Shown here in pieces: positions 34,265 through 43,208 of a stretch of 64,000 bases of DNA. The first letter of the stretch is position 1; each line of letters starts with the position of its first letter. Below the pieces are notes generated by a model, which was not told the DNA's origin, made no database searches, and was given only the letters and a program-made list of their open reading frames with translations. Location: NCBI RefSeq assembly GCF_900446695.1, contig NZ_UAVP01000007.1, positions 186,001-250,000 on the forward strand. Reading direction: 5' to 3'. Position numbers and translations under genes: made by a program. Source of the stretch: Capnocytophaga sputigena. Its GTDB lineage: Bacteria > Bacteroidota > Bacteroidia > Flavobacteriales > Flavobacteriaceae.

Positions 34265-36694
34265 ATGAATACGATAGACGATATTTCTTTTCTTATAGCT
34301 TCATATCTGATAGTTTCAGACTATGAAATTCACTCTAATGAAATAGAGATACAAAAAAAGAGTTTTTCAATTAGCGAGCAAGTTAAAATAGAGCATAACA
34401 AAATTCTTTCAGATGAAGAAGATAAAAAATCTTTAAATGAGCTTATAACTCTCTTTAAAAACAGAGCTTCTTCTGATGAAAAGAGAAAATTAGTTATGGT
34501 ACTATATCAAATAGCTTATGCAGATAATTTTTTTCATCAGAATGAAAGAAAATTTATAGATAACATTATTAAGCAAATAAATTTTTCTGCTGCAGAAGCT
34601 CAAGTTATATGTAACGAAATAGAAGAGTCATCTAATAAGTATGTTGAAAAACAACAAACATTTTGGCAAAATGTAAAAGAAAACATTAGTAAAGGACTAT
34701 ATTCTATTACAAAAAATGATTTTTTTGAAGACACTTTGCTCAATGGAAAAGAATTTGTTAATAAGGTTCGTGAAATAGGGGTAAGAGCTAAGGAAGATTT
34801 AAATATAACAAGTAATAATATAGAGTTACTCAATAAAAAACTTTCTGAAAAGATAGAAAACATTGAAAATGCTGCAAAAAAAATTGAGAAAAATAAAAGA
34901 GAAGATAAAGAATCTGAAGAAATTTTATCTTTTGTACAAGAGTTAGAGGATAAAATAAAAAATGGCTTTATAAATGAGTTTTCCAATAACTTAGAGGTTC
35001 TCAAAAAGAAAAAAAAGACTATTGATTATTTTACCATAGCATTTATGGGACGTACAAAAGCAGGGAAAAGTACTTTTCATAAAGTAATTACAGGAGAAGA
35101 AACAGATGATATAGGGGTTGGAAAATTAAGAACTACAAGATTTAATCGTGTTTTCAACTGGGAGAATATTCGTATTGTAGATACACCTGGTATTGGAGCT
35201 CCAGGAGGAAAAGCTGATACAGAAACAGCGAGGAGTATTGTTGATGAAGCTGATTTAATATGTTACATTGTAACAAATGACGCTATTCAAGAAACAGAGT
35301 TTAATTTTCTATCGGAATTAAAAGATAGGAATAAGCCGATGTTTATTATACTTAATATTAAAGAAAACTTAGAAAATAGTGCAAGATTACGCCGCTTTAT
35401 AAAGAATCCTTTACAATGGAAGGAGGATAAAGGGGATAAAAATATACAAGGTCATATTGATAGAATTAGGGAAATGATTGCTAAAAATAATTATAATCCT
35501 GACTTGGTAGAAATTATTCCTATACAGCTTTTAGCAGCTCTTCTTGCTAATCAAAAAATAAATGAGTTACCAAAAAAAGAAATTGAAGCCCTTGCAAAAG
35601 GTTCTAACTTAGAAGAATATACAAAAAAAATTAAACAATCTATTTTTAGGAGTGGTAACTTAAAGAAGAGTCAAAATATTATAGATGGATTTAACTATTA
35701 CGTTACGAACACTAAAGATTCTATTGAACAAGAGAGAAAAAAGGCAGAAAAGTTATACAATTCAATAAAAAATAAGAAAAGAGAGCTTAATAAGGATATA
35801 GATAAAGAAAAACAAAAAGCTTTGTTGAACATAAATAGTGCTATATCGAATACATTTGTTTTAATGCGAGGGGATTTATCTTCAAATTTTGCTAATGATC
35901 ATTATGAAAGTAAGGAAATAGGGAAAGATTGGGAAATATTTGTTGAAAGAAAAGGCTATTTTAAGTCTTTAAAAATAGAGATAGAAGATGAGATAATGAA
36001 CTTTTCAAAAAACATAAAAAGCAAAATAGAAGAATTCTTTGATGATTTACAAATGGAATTGCAGTATTCCTATGTAAATAATTTCAAAACAGGAGATACT
36101 ACTAATTATCGTTTTTGGTATAATTATACTTTGGGATTAGCTACTTTTGCAGTTGCAAACTTTTGGAATCCTGCAGGATGGGTTTTGGGAGTTTGGGCAG
36201 GGCTTGCTTTATTGGGAAATTTGCTTTTTAAAAGTAAAGAGGATAGAGTTAAGGAAGCTAAAGAGAAAGTTATAAAAGGTATACTTCCTCAGTTACAAAA
36301 ACAAGAAAAGGAAATAAAACAAAATGTTAGAGATAATTTTGTTGAAAATATTTCAAAAGTTCAAGGAACGCTAAATCAAAAATTAGACTATATAATTAAT
36401 AGCCTTCTTCAAATTAAGAGTATTCTTGAAGAAATTGAACAAGAGTCTTCTGTTGTTCAGGAAATATTAAATAAGGTTTTTGTTTATAGAATTTTTGAGC
36501 ACTTAGGAAAGGTGAAAATAGATGTTAATGGAAATGTTCTACAAGAGTATATAAGCAAAAAATTAGAATCTACTCAAATAGACAGGAGTTATAAAAATTC
36601 TTATTTGAATGTGAAAACAGATTTCAATATATCACCAAAAGAAGAAAAAGAAATACAAGAAATAATACAAACAAACATTAAATTTATAAAATAA
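34265..36694 (+). CDS. TerB-like/dynamin-like GTPase, large subunit of an Eleos/Leo-like system
   Basis: 809 residues. Residues about 1-115 look like a TerB-type helical domain (KLVMVLYQIAYADNFFHQNE). A coiled coil spans about 120-250. The GTPase domain has G1 GRTKAGKST at 262-270 and G3 DTPG at 306-309; the G4 position reads NIKE instead of NKxD. A long helical stalk follows, with a hydrophobic patch at 621-655 (GLATFAVANFWNPAGWVLG) that could touch membranes. This matches the large partner (LeoBC-like) of bacterial dynamin pairs. Its stop overlaps the next ATG by one base. The DNA is very AT-rich (27-33% GC in two counted lines). Confidence 0.82.
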   Translation: MNTIDDISFLIASYLIVSDYEIHSNEIEIQKKSFSISEQVKIEHNKILSDEEDKKSLNELITLFKNRASSDEKRKLVMVLYQIAYADNFFHQNERKFIDNIIKQINFSAAEAQVICNEIEESSNKYVEKQQTFWQNVKENISKGLYSITKNDFFEDTLLNGKEFVNKVREIGVRAKEDLNITSNNIELLNKKLSEKIENIENAAKKIEKNKREDKESEEILSFVQELEDKIKNGFINEFSNNLEVLKKKKKTIDYFTIAFMGRTKAGKSTFHKVITGEETDDIGVGKLRTTRFNRVFNWENIRIVDTPGIGAPGGKADTETARSIVDEADLICYIVTNDAIQETEFNFLSELKDRNKPMFIILNIKENLENSARLRRFIKNPLQWKEDKGDKNIQGHIDRIREMIAKNNYNPDLVEIIPIQLLAALLANQKINELPKKEIEALAKGSNLEEYTKKIKQSIFRSGNLKKSQNIIDGFNYYVTNTKDSIEQERKKAEKLYNSIKNKKRELNKDIDKEKQKALLNINSAISNTFVLMRGDLSSNFANDHYESKEIGKDWEIFVERKGYFKSLKIEIEDEIMNFSKNIKSKIEEFFDDLQMELQYSYVNNFKTGDTTNYRFWYNYTLGLATFAVANFWNPAGWVLGVWAGLALLGNLLFKSKEDRVKEAKEKVIKGILPQLQKQEKEIKQNVRDNFVENISKVQGTLNQKLDYIINSLLQIKSILEEIEQESSVVQEILNKVFVYRIFEHLGKVKIDVNGNVLQEYISKKLESTQIDRSYKNSYLNVKTDFNISPKEEKEIQEIIQTNIKFIK

Positions 36695-38382
36695 TGAATA
36701 CTAATTTAAAAATAGCAGAACTAAGTAATAAGTTGCAAACACTTATTAATAAAACGTATGAGCTTTTAGAAAAAACTAATAATATAGAGTTACAGAAAAA
36801 ATTAAAAGCTGAGTTGGAAGCCTTGAAAAATAGGACAGACTTAACAGTTGCTTTTGTAGGACAATATAGTTCTGGTAAGTCTACTATTATTTCGGCAATT
36901 ACAGGAAACAAAGATATTAAAATTGATGCGAATGTAGCAACCGATAAAGTATCTAAATACCGTTGGAATAATATTGTGTTACTTGATACACCCGGTATTT
37001 TAGCAGGGAAAGTAGAAAGACACGATGAACACACAAAGGAAGCGTTGAAAAAAAGTGACCTTATTGTTTATGTAATTACCAGCCAATTGTTTGATGATAT
37101 AATTTTTGAAAATTTTATTGATATAGCCTACAACCAAGCATTGAAAGATAAAATGCTTATTGCAGTAAATAAAATGTCAATGGAGGCTGGAGAATTTGAA
37201 GAGTTACAAAAAAATTATACTACTTCAATAAAATCAATTTTTGCAGAAAGGGGGTATGATTTTGACTTTGAAGTAGTCTTTATAGATGCTGCAGACTATA
37301 TAGAAGGAGTAGAAGATAATGATGATGAATTTATTCAATTAAGTAATTTCAATAAATTTATTAGCACGTTAAACGACTTCGTAAATAGAAAAGGCCTTAT
37401 AAAAAAACAGTTTGATACTCCTATACGTTTGCTAAAGGGAAGTGTTTCAGATATAGCTATGTCTGAAGTGGATCCTAATTTGCAAGTGCTTTTAGAACAA
37501 GGAATTAAAAAAATTAAGGGTAGTAAAAGAGATATAGAACGAGTAGTAAGGCTCGAAATATCCAAATTGGAACAAGAGTTAAAAAACAAGGGATATGAGG
37601 TAGGTAATATGATAGGGGAATGCTCTAAAGAAGATTTTGAAAGAGCACAAGATGAATATAACCAATATGTAAAGAACAGAGTAGAAGAAACAAAAGATAT
37701 TATAGAAAGTCAAATAGAACAAGAAAATGAGGAATTAATAACAGAAATAGAGGAATTTAGCAAGAAAGATGCTGTGGTGGCTTACCAAGAATCAATTGAA
37801 AAAAAATTGCAGAGTAATATCAATCTATCAGCTACACAACGGGTTAGTTTAGAAAAACAACGAGATATTTTAGGTTTTTTGCAAAAAGGGACTGGAAATA
37901 TAGCAAATATGGCTATAAAGAACGCTTCTTTAAATGGATTGAAAGCTGTAAGTGGTAGTAATTTACATCGAGCGGTTCTTTCTGTAGGGAAATTTTTTGG
38001 ACATAATTTTAAACCCTGGGGAGCTATTAAAATAGCAGGAAATATAAGTAAAGTAGCTAAATTTGCAGGAACAGCCTTGGCTGGCTTAGGTATAGTAATA
38101 GATGTTGTTCAAGAGGAGAAAGAAGAAAACCGTATTAAAGAAATAGTAGCAGCAAAAGCTCAGTTTTTTGCAAGTGTAAGAGATTTTGTTTCGGGAATAG
38201 TAAAAGAACTTGAGACTATGTTTAGTGATTACATTAGAAATAGTTACGAGCAAAAGTTAGAAGACTTAAACACCCAAAAGATAGAAATAGTAAATCTGTC
38301 AAACACCAATGAAAAATTAAAAGAAGCTATCAGTAAATTAGATAGTGAATATATTGATTTTATTGAAATTATTGAAAATTGA
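36694..38382 (+). CDS. Dynamin-like GTPase, LeoA-like
   Basis: 562 residues, close to the size I recall for E. coli LeoA. G1 is GQYSSGKST at 56-64, G3 is DTPG at 98-101 and G4 is NKMS at 159-162. A helical bundle with long coiled coils fills the rest, and a hydrophobic hairpin-like stretch (FAGTALAGLGIVIDVV) near 455-475 is a candidate membrane paddle. Dynamin-like proteins of this class remodel membranes, and the Leo/Eleos pairs defend against phages. It is translationally coupled to the preceding GTPase (TAATG) and followed after 6 bases by the FRG gene. Confidence 0.85.
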   Translation: MNTNLKIAELSNKLQTLINKTYELLEKTNNIELQKKLKAELEALKNRTDLTVAFVGQYSSGKSTIISAITGNKDIKIDANVATDKVSKYRWNNIVLLDTPGILAGKVERHDEHTKEALKKSDLIVYVITSQLFDDIIFENFIDIAYNQALKDKMLIAVNKMSMEAGEFEELQKNYTTSIKSIFAERGYDFDFEVVFIDAADYIEGVEDNDDEFIQLSNFNKFISTLNDFVNRKGLIKKQFDTPIRLLKGSVSDIAMSEVDPNLQVLLEQGIKKIKGSKRDIERVVRLEISKLEQELKNKGYEVGNMIGECSKEDFERAQDEYNQYVKNRVEETKDIIESQIEQENEELITEIEEFSKKDAVVAYQESIEKKLQSNINLSATQRVSLEKQRDILGFLQKGTGNIANMAIKNASLNGLKAVSGSNLHRAVLSVGKFFGHNFKPWGAIKIAGNISKVAKFAGTALAGLGIVIDVVQEEKEENRIKEIVAAKAQFFASVRDFVSGIVKELETMFSDYIRNSYEQKLEDLNTQKIEIVNLSNTNEKLKEAISKLDSEYIDFIEIIEN

Positions 38383-38388
38383 AAATAT

Positions 38389-39219
38389 ATGGAAAGAGAA
38401 CTTCGAATTAAAACACTTGAAGAATATTTAAATGTTGTTTTAAAAATTTACAATTACAGTTCTAATTGTAATAAAAATAGACATTTATTCTTTAGAGGGC
38501 ATTCAAATGCAGAAAAGTACAAATTGCTACCAACAGTATTTAGACCTACAAAAAAAGGTTTTAACTGGAATGAGAAATCTTTACTGAACGATTTTGTTCA
38601 TTATAGTCCTCAGCACGATTTAAGTTATGATTTTGAAAAAGATAGGGTGACAATCTTAACAGATATGCAACACTATGGTGTAGCAACTCGTTTGTTAGAT
38701 TGGACAGTCTCTCCTTTGAATGCATTGTATTTTGCTGTCGAAAAAGAAGATGAGGAAGTAGATGCACAAGTTATTGTTTTTAACCCTTGGCTATATAATG
38801 GAAAAATAATTGATTATGGGGCTCATCCTAGAATACACGACATCTATATACATTCAAGAGCTTTACTTTCTTCTACAAATGATTTTAACTATATAAAAGA
38901 GTTTATTGAATATGAGTATAGATACAATTTATTAGAAAAACATAATATAGAAAAACCGGTTTCTTTTGTTTCTAACTACACAAATAGTAGGATTTTACAT
39001 CAAAGAGGGGTTTTTACCATACAAGGGGAGGTTAAGACTCCTTTAGATGATTTAAGTGAGTTTAAAGAATACTCTTTTAGGATTGTAATAGAAAAAACGG
39101 CAAAAAAAGAATTATTAGATTCTTTAAATAAATTGTATATTAACTCCTACTCTATTTACCCTGATTTTTTAGGAATGCAAACTCAAATGGAGAGAAGAGG
39201 GGGGCTTTTTAATCTTTAA
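38389..39219 (+). CDS. FRG-domain protein
   Basis: 276 residues. The FRG-domain hallmarks are LFFRGHSN at 33-40 and the QHYGVATRLLDWT block at 94-106, followed by ALYFAVE. FRG domains are found widely in bacteria and phage-linked loci; their activity is not established, although I recall proposed kinship with ADP-ribosyl enzymes. There is no signal peptide or membrane helix. It is the third gene of the AT-rich operon, 6 bases after the LeoA-like gene, so it may be the effector or a regulator of the dynamin pair. The codon use is like its two upstream neighbours. Confidence 0.85.
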   Translation: MERELRIKTLEEYLNVVLKIYNYSSNCNKNRHLFFRGHSNAEKYKLLPTVFRPTKKGFNWNEKSLLNDFVHYSPQHDLSYDFEKDRVTILTDMQHYGVATRLLDWTVSPLNALYFAVEKEDEEVDAQVIVFNPWLYNGKIIDYGAHPRIHDIYIHSRALLSSTNDFNYIKEFIEYEYRYNLLEKHNIEKPVSFVSNYTNSRILHQRGVFTIQGEVKTPLDDLSEFKEYSFRIVIEKTAKKELLDSLNKLYINSYSIYPDFLGMQTQMERRGGLFNL

Positions 39220-39222
39220 AAA

Positions 39223-39870
39223 ATGATTTATAACTTACACCCTGAACTTACTCCATTTATCGGGAAACTTTACCCTAAAGCACCCTTAAAAGTACTTTTC
39301 TTAGGAGAGAGTCATTATTTGCCTGCTGTTTATAATCATAAGGTAGGGCAGGAATGGTATGAACGTAGTACGGTGAGCTATCGTTTTAGTGCAGAGGCGC
39401 TGGCGTGGCTCAATACGGCGGCTATCATACGCCACGATGTGATAGAAAGTAACTATAAAAACCCTGCTCATAATATCTACCGTAATATAGGTAAGATCTA
39501 TGGAGAGGTGTTTGCCAAAGGAGATTATCCACAGGCGTTGGAGTACATAGCTTTTGGCAATTACTTTTTGCGTCCGGCTGAGGTATGTGGTGAGAGTATT
39601 ATTATAAACGGCTGGGAGGAAGAAGTGTGTAGCTTTCAGCAGTTGGTAGCCTTAGAAAAACAGCTACAGCCTGCCCTTATTGTTTTCGTGAGTAAAAAAG
39701 CCTACGAGTCGTTTGTGCGGGTGGCACAAGCAGAAGGGGCTACTGCCTTACTTAGCAAAACCAAGAGTGTACCTCACCCCAATAGTGCGTGGTGGAATCG
39801 TTCTATTACACAATATGAAGGGCGTAGCGGGAAAGAAGAGTTGGTAAGAATTTTATTAGGTAAGAGATAA
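39223..39870 (+). CDS. Uracil-DNA-glycosylase-like protein (tentative)
   Basis: 215 residues. The N-terminal KVLFLGESHYLP and the C-terminal VPHPNSAWWNR are arranged like motifs A and B of the uracil-DNA glycosylase superfamily (GES and HPS types), but a standard family cannot be named. No signal peptide. Its ATG is 3 bases after the FRG stop, yet its GC content (48% in 39661-39720) is far above that of the FRG gene, so it probably marks the right edge of the island. It may be a host gene or an older accessory gene cotranscribed with the system. Confidence 0.6.
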   Translation: MIYNLHPELTPFIGKLYPKAPLKVLFLGESHYLPAVYNHKVGQEWYERSTVSYRFSAEALAWLNTAAIIRHDVIESNYKNPAHNIYRNIGKIYGEVFAKGDYPQALEYIAFGNYFLRPAEVCGESIIINGWEEEVCSFQQLVALEKQLQPALIVFVSKKAYESFVRVAQAEGATALLSKTKSVPHPNSAWWNRSITQYEGRSGKEELVRILLGKR

Positions 39871-39885
39871 TAGGTAACAAGTAAT

Positions 39886-39925
39886 AAAACCTTTGTTAAA
39901 GTCCTCGAACTTTGACAAAGGTTTT
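39886..39925. terminator. Bidirectional terminator of the ACTTTG-palindrome type
   Basis: A 17-bp stem with one wobble pair (39886-39902 with 39909-39925) and a six-base loop, followed by T. It lies between the convergent UDG-like gene and the helicase-nuclease gene. The core is shared with the elements at 43167-43197 and 58531-58562. Confidence 0.85.
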
Positions 39926-42900
39926 TTATTTTTCACTTACCACTTCCCCTAAATCCAAATACACTAAGTATTTTCCTTTTACTTGCCATCCTATGGCTGT
40001 TAGGTTTTGTTGGTAATGTTGTAGTTGGGTGCGGTATTGGTCGTTGGGGTGTCCGGTTTTGTAATCTATGATATAGACTTCGCGAGTGGTGGGGTTGTAG
40101 GCAAGTCGGTCGGGACGGAAATAGTTGCCATTAGCATCTATAAACTCACGTTCCATAAAGTATTCGTAGTCCTCACTAAAGAAGGGTGCTAAAGTGCTGT
40201 CTCTGAGCAATCGCGCCATTTGGGGTTGCAATAGCTCGTATTGTTCGGCAGTGAGTGTACCCTCTTGTAGCGCATCGTTGAGTACAGTGTCGAGGTCGGT
40301 GGCGTAAGTGATTTTTGAGAATAATTCGTGAATCAGGTTACCGCGCTCCAAGGCTTCTTGTTGGTGAGTGTCCCATAGCAGGGAAGCTCCCGTCGCAATC
40401 TTGTAGTTCGGTTGTTGCCAACCTTTTTGAAAAGGAATAGGTGATTCTTCAGCTGCTGCTTTCTCTTTCTTCTCAGGAAATACAGGGTTCCCAAAGGTAT
40501 ATTCCACTACATTCTCATTCCACTGTTCGTTTTTTTCTAAAAACTCTTTAAAGAGCGTGCCATACGTTCCAGCACTGCCTTTGGGGAGTGAGGTGATTAC
40601 ATAAAGGAACGATTCGGGGCGCGTCATCGCTACATATAGCACATTTAGCTGGTCGAGGAGGTTTTGTTCGTGTAGTTGAGTCATCAGTAGCTCGGCTTGC
40701 GGGTCGTAGTTCACTAAACTTTTATTGCTGTTTACCAGCAGATAGTCAAAGCCGTTAAATTGCTCGTGGTCTACGGGAAACCAAAGTTTTTCGGTGTGAG
40801 TGTCGATGAGTTTGCTATCGGCGAAAGCGTAGATAATCACGGGGGCAGAAAGACCTTTGCTCTTATGCACTGTCATTACCGTAATAGCGTTTAACCCTTC
40901 GGGCGAACTGATACTGAGTTTTTCTTGCTGGTCGTCCCAGAACTCTAAAAAATCGGCTAAACCTCCTTTGCGTGCATTCTTGAAATCGAATACAATATCC
41001 ATAAAATGAGTGAGATAAGCATCGGAAGGACGGGCGAGATCAAAGCAATTTACCGCTAAAGCGACTGCTTCATACAGAGAATATTGGTTGAACAGCTCTA
41101 TAGAAAACTGAAAATCGGCAAGGAAAGTATTTACGGGCTCCTCTACATATTTGCTGAGGAATAGGTGAGGGTCTTTAGTCGATTTAAAACGCAGATAATC
41201 AAAGAGTAATTGCAGTTTGAGTTCTTCACTTTCGGGGTGGTATAGCAAACGCAACAAGGTAACGAGAAACTGTACTGAAGCGACGTTTTTCAGCAATAGC
41301 GAATCGGGAGAAATCACATTTCTTTGGTGTTCTGAGAGGAAAGAGGCAACGGCAGCTCCTTCGCGGTTAGTGCGCACCAATATAGTAATATCCTTATCGG
41401 CAGCCCCTGCACGGTTAGCGTGTTCTATTTTTTCTAAAATGGCTTCACAATAGCTGCGTTCGCGCGGTGAAAGTATAACGGCATTGCTGTTGTTATTCTC
41501 TTCCGTAAACATATCCTCTTCTTCTGTAGTGATAAACGAGAGATTGAAATAGCCTTTGGGTAAGGATTGTTCTTTTTTGTTTTTGGGATATTCTTGTGCA
41601 GCGTTTTTATAAAGGTTTTTGTAAGTCTCACTTTGAAAAAGGTCTGCTGCAAAGTTGAAAAAAAGGTTGTTGAAATCGATAATAGCTTCTAAACTTCGGA
41701 AGTTTTTGTTGAGGTCTTTTACTTCTCCTTTGATGAGGAAAGGGTTTATTTCATTGTTATACAGACTCATAAATTGTTCAGCCTTGCCTCCTCGCCAACG
41801 GTAAATCGATTGTTTGGCATCGCCCACAAGCAATACCGACCCGCGTTGTTTGTTTACCTCACTTTGTACTGCATTGAGGATAAGTGGTATAAAGTTCTGC
41901 CATTGCAGCACTGAGGTATCTTGAAACTCATCGATGAAATAATGACGGAATTTCTCGCCAATACGCTCGTAGATAAAAGGTACAGGCTGGTTGCTGAGCT
42001 CTGAAGAAATTACTCCGTTGAACTCCCATATAGGCAAGATGTTTTCTTCTTCTTTAATGTTTTCTATTTCTTTTTGTATGCGGTTGAGCAAAGCCAAAGG
42101 CACAACATATCTCAACGCGTTGTTTGCAAAGGCAAGGGTGCCAAAAGCCTCTTTGATAGCCAAAAACAGGTTGGCAACCACCTCTTGCAAACTGTCGATA
42201 AGGGCAGTGTCGTACTTCTTAGCTGCTGAATTAGCATAAAGCGGTTCGCCTTGTAATAGATTGTTTTGCCAACCAACGCCCCACGAAGGTTCCTTAGGGT
42301 TGTTGACGGTGAGTTTATCGAAGAAATCGTATAAATAACCTCTGTTAAAAGCACCTCTGTCTAAACTGTGGTCGCGCATCAGTTGCATAAAGTCATCGGC
42401 GGAAGTTTTAATCGTTTTTAGGGCATTGTTGCGCTGGTTGAGTAGGGTGTTTTTGAGGGCTTTAAAATCAGATATTTCCTTGTCTTTCAGCAATTGTAAA
42501 GGCTCATAATAGTTTTCGTTAGTAAGCATTTCGGCTACGTCAAGCAGTTCTTTAGTAGTGTCCCAACTTTTGTCGTCGTCTATTTTTTCGTTGGCAAAAT
42601 CGATGAGTAGTTGGGTGAGTTCAGTATCATTCCCTGCTTTACTCATCAAATTATCTACCGCACGCTCCAGTAAAGCCTTGCTATCCAATTGCACTTCAAA
42701 GAAAGGATTGAGGTGCAAATCGTGTGAAAAGCGGCGTATCAGTTGGTGGTTGAAGCCATCAATGGTGCTGATATTAAAGGCTGCGTAGTTGTGCAGTATA
42801 TGCTCCAAAGTTTTAGCTGAACGCATTCTCAGTTCCTCATCGGGGAGCTTCAAATCCTTTGCTAACTCGCTAAACATAGGGTGAGGATTGGTGAGCATTT

Positions 42901-43108
42901 TGTCCTCACTAAATACGCCTAAAAGCTCAATAATGCGGTTCTTCATTTCAAAGACCGCCTTATTGGTGAAAGTAATGGCGAGCAATTGCCTAAACAAATC
43001 GGGGTATTTGCTGCCGAGGATAATTTGCAAGTAAGCCTTTACGAGGCTATAGGTTTTTCCAGAGCCTGCCGAGGCGTTGTATATAGTATAATTTGCTGAT
43101 GGACTCAT
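39926..43108 (-). CDS. AddA/RecB-like UvrD-family helicase-nuclease
   Basis: 1060 residues. Walker A is NASAGSGKT at 11-19, the UvrD core includes HYFIDEFQDTS and LLVGDAKQSIYRWRGG, motif V-VI includes TVMTVHKSKGLSAP and LNVLYVAMTRPE. The C-terminus is a RecB-type nuclease with RPDRLAY and YIIDYKTGH. It should unwind and degrade DNA ends for recombination repair and also attack phage DNA. A matching AddB subunit would normally lie next to it but is not in the window. It is not tied to its neighbours by overlap. Confidence 0.9.
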   Translation of the reverse strand: MSPSANYTIYNASAGSGKTYSLVKAYLQIILGSKYPDLFRQLLAITFTNKAVFEMKNRIIELLGVFSEDKMLTNPHPMFSELAKDLKLPDEELRMRSAKTLEHILHNYAAFNISTIDGFNHQLIRRFSHDLHLNPFFEVQLDSKALLERAVDNLMSKAGNDTELTQLLIDFANEKIDDDKSWDTTKELLDVAEMLTNENYYEPLQLLKDKEISDFKALKNTLLNQRNNALKTIKTSADDFMQLMRDHSLDRGAFNRGYLYDFFDKLTVNNPKEPSWGVGWQNNLLQGEPLYANSAAKKYDTALIDSLQEVVANLFLAIKEAFGTLAFANNALRYVVPLALLNRIQKEIENIKEEENILPIWEFNGVISSELSNQPVPFIYERIGEKFRHYFIDEFQDTSVLQWQNFIPLILNAVQSEVNKQRGSVLLVGDAKQSIYRWRGGKAEQFMSLYNNEINPFLIKGEVKDLNKNFRSLEAIIDFNNLFFNFAADLFQSETYKNLYKNAAQEYPKNKKEQSLPKGYFNLSFITTEEEDMFTEENNNSNAVILSPRERSYCEAILEKIEHANRAGAADKDITILVRTNREGAAVASFLSEHQRNVISPDSLLLKNVASVQFLVTLLRLLYHPESEELKLQLLFDYLRFKSTKDPHLFLSKYVEEPVNTFLADFQFSIELFNQYSLYEAVALAVNCFDLARPSDAYLTHFMDIVFDFKNARKGGLADFLEFWDDQQEKLSISSPEGLNAITVMTVHKSKGLSAPVIIYAFADSKLIDTHTEKLWFPVDHEQFNGFDYLLVNSNKSLVNYDPQAELLMTQLHEQNLLDQLNVLYVAMTRPESFLYVITSLPKGSAGTYGTLFKEFLEKNEQWNENVVEYTFGNPVFPEKKEKAAAEESPIPFQKGWQQPNYKIATGASLLWDTHQQEALERGNLIHELFSKITYATDLDTVLNDALQEGTLTAEQYELLQPQMARLLRDSTLAPFFSEDYEYFMEREFIDANGNYFRPDRLAYNPTTREVYIIDYKTGHPNDQYRTQLQHYQQNLTAIGWQVKGKYLVYLDLGEVVSEK

Positions 43109-43166
43109 ACTATTTCACGTGCTTTTTTCTAACTTCAATATAAGGTTTTAACAATCAGGTTAATCA

Positions 43167-43197
43167 ACTTTGCCAAAGTGTGAAACTTTGGTAAAGT
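43167..43197. repeat. ACTTTG palindromic element
   Basis: ACTTTGCCAAAGT and ACTTTGGTAAAGT form an inverted pair (one wobble) with a five-base spacer, in the gap between the DyP and helicase-nuclease genes. It may end transcription from the DyP side only weakly, as no T run follows on either strand. Confidence 0.6.
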
Positions 43198-43208
43198 GTA
43201 GTAATCTT

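Noticed and set aside
34226-39222. Island considered as a prophage or integrative element
   Set aside because: No integrase, capsid, terminase, relaxase or transposase gene and no flanking direct repeat were found.
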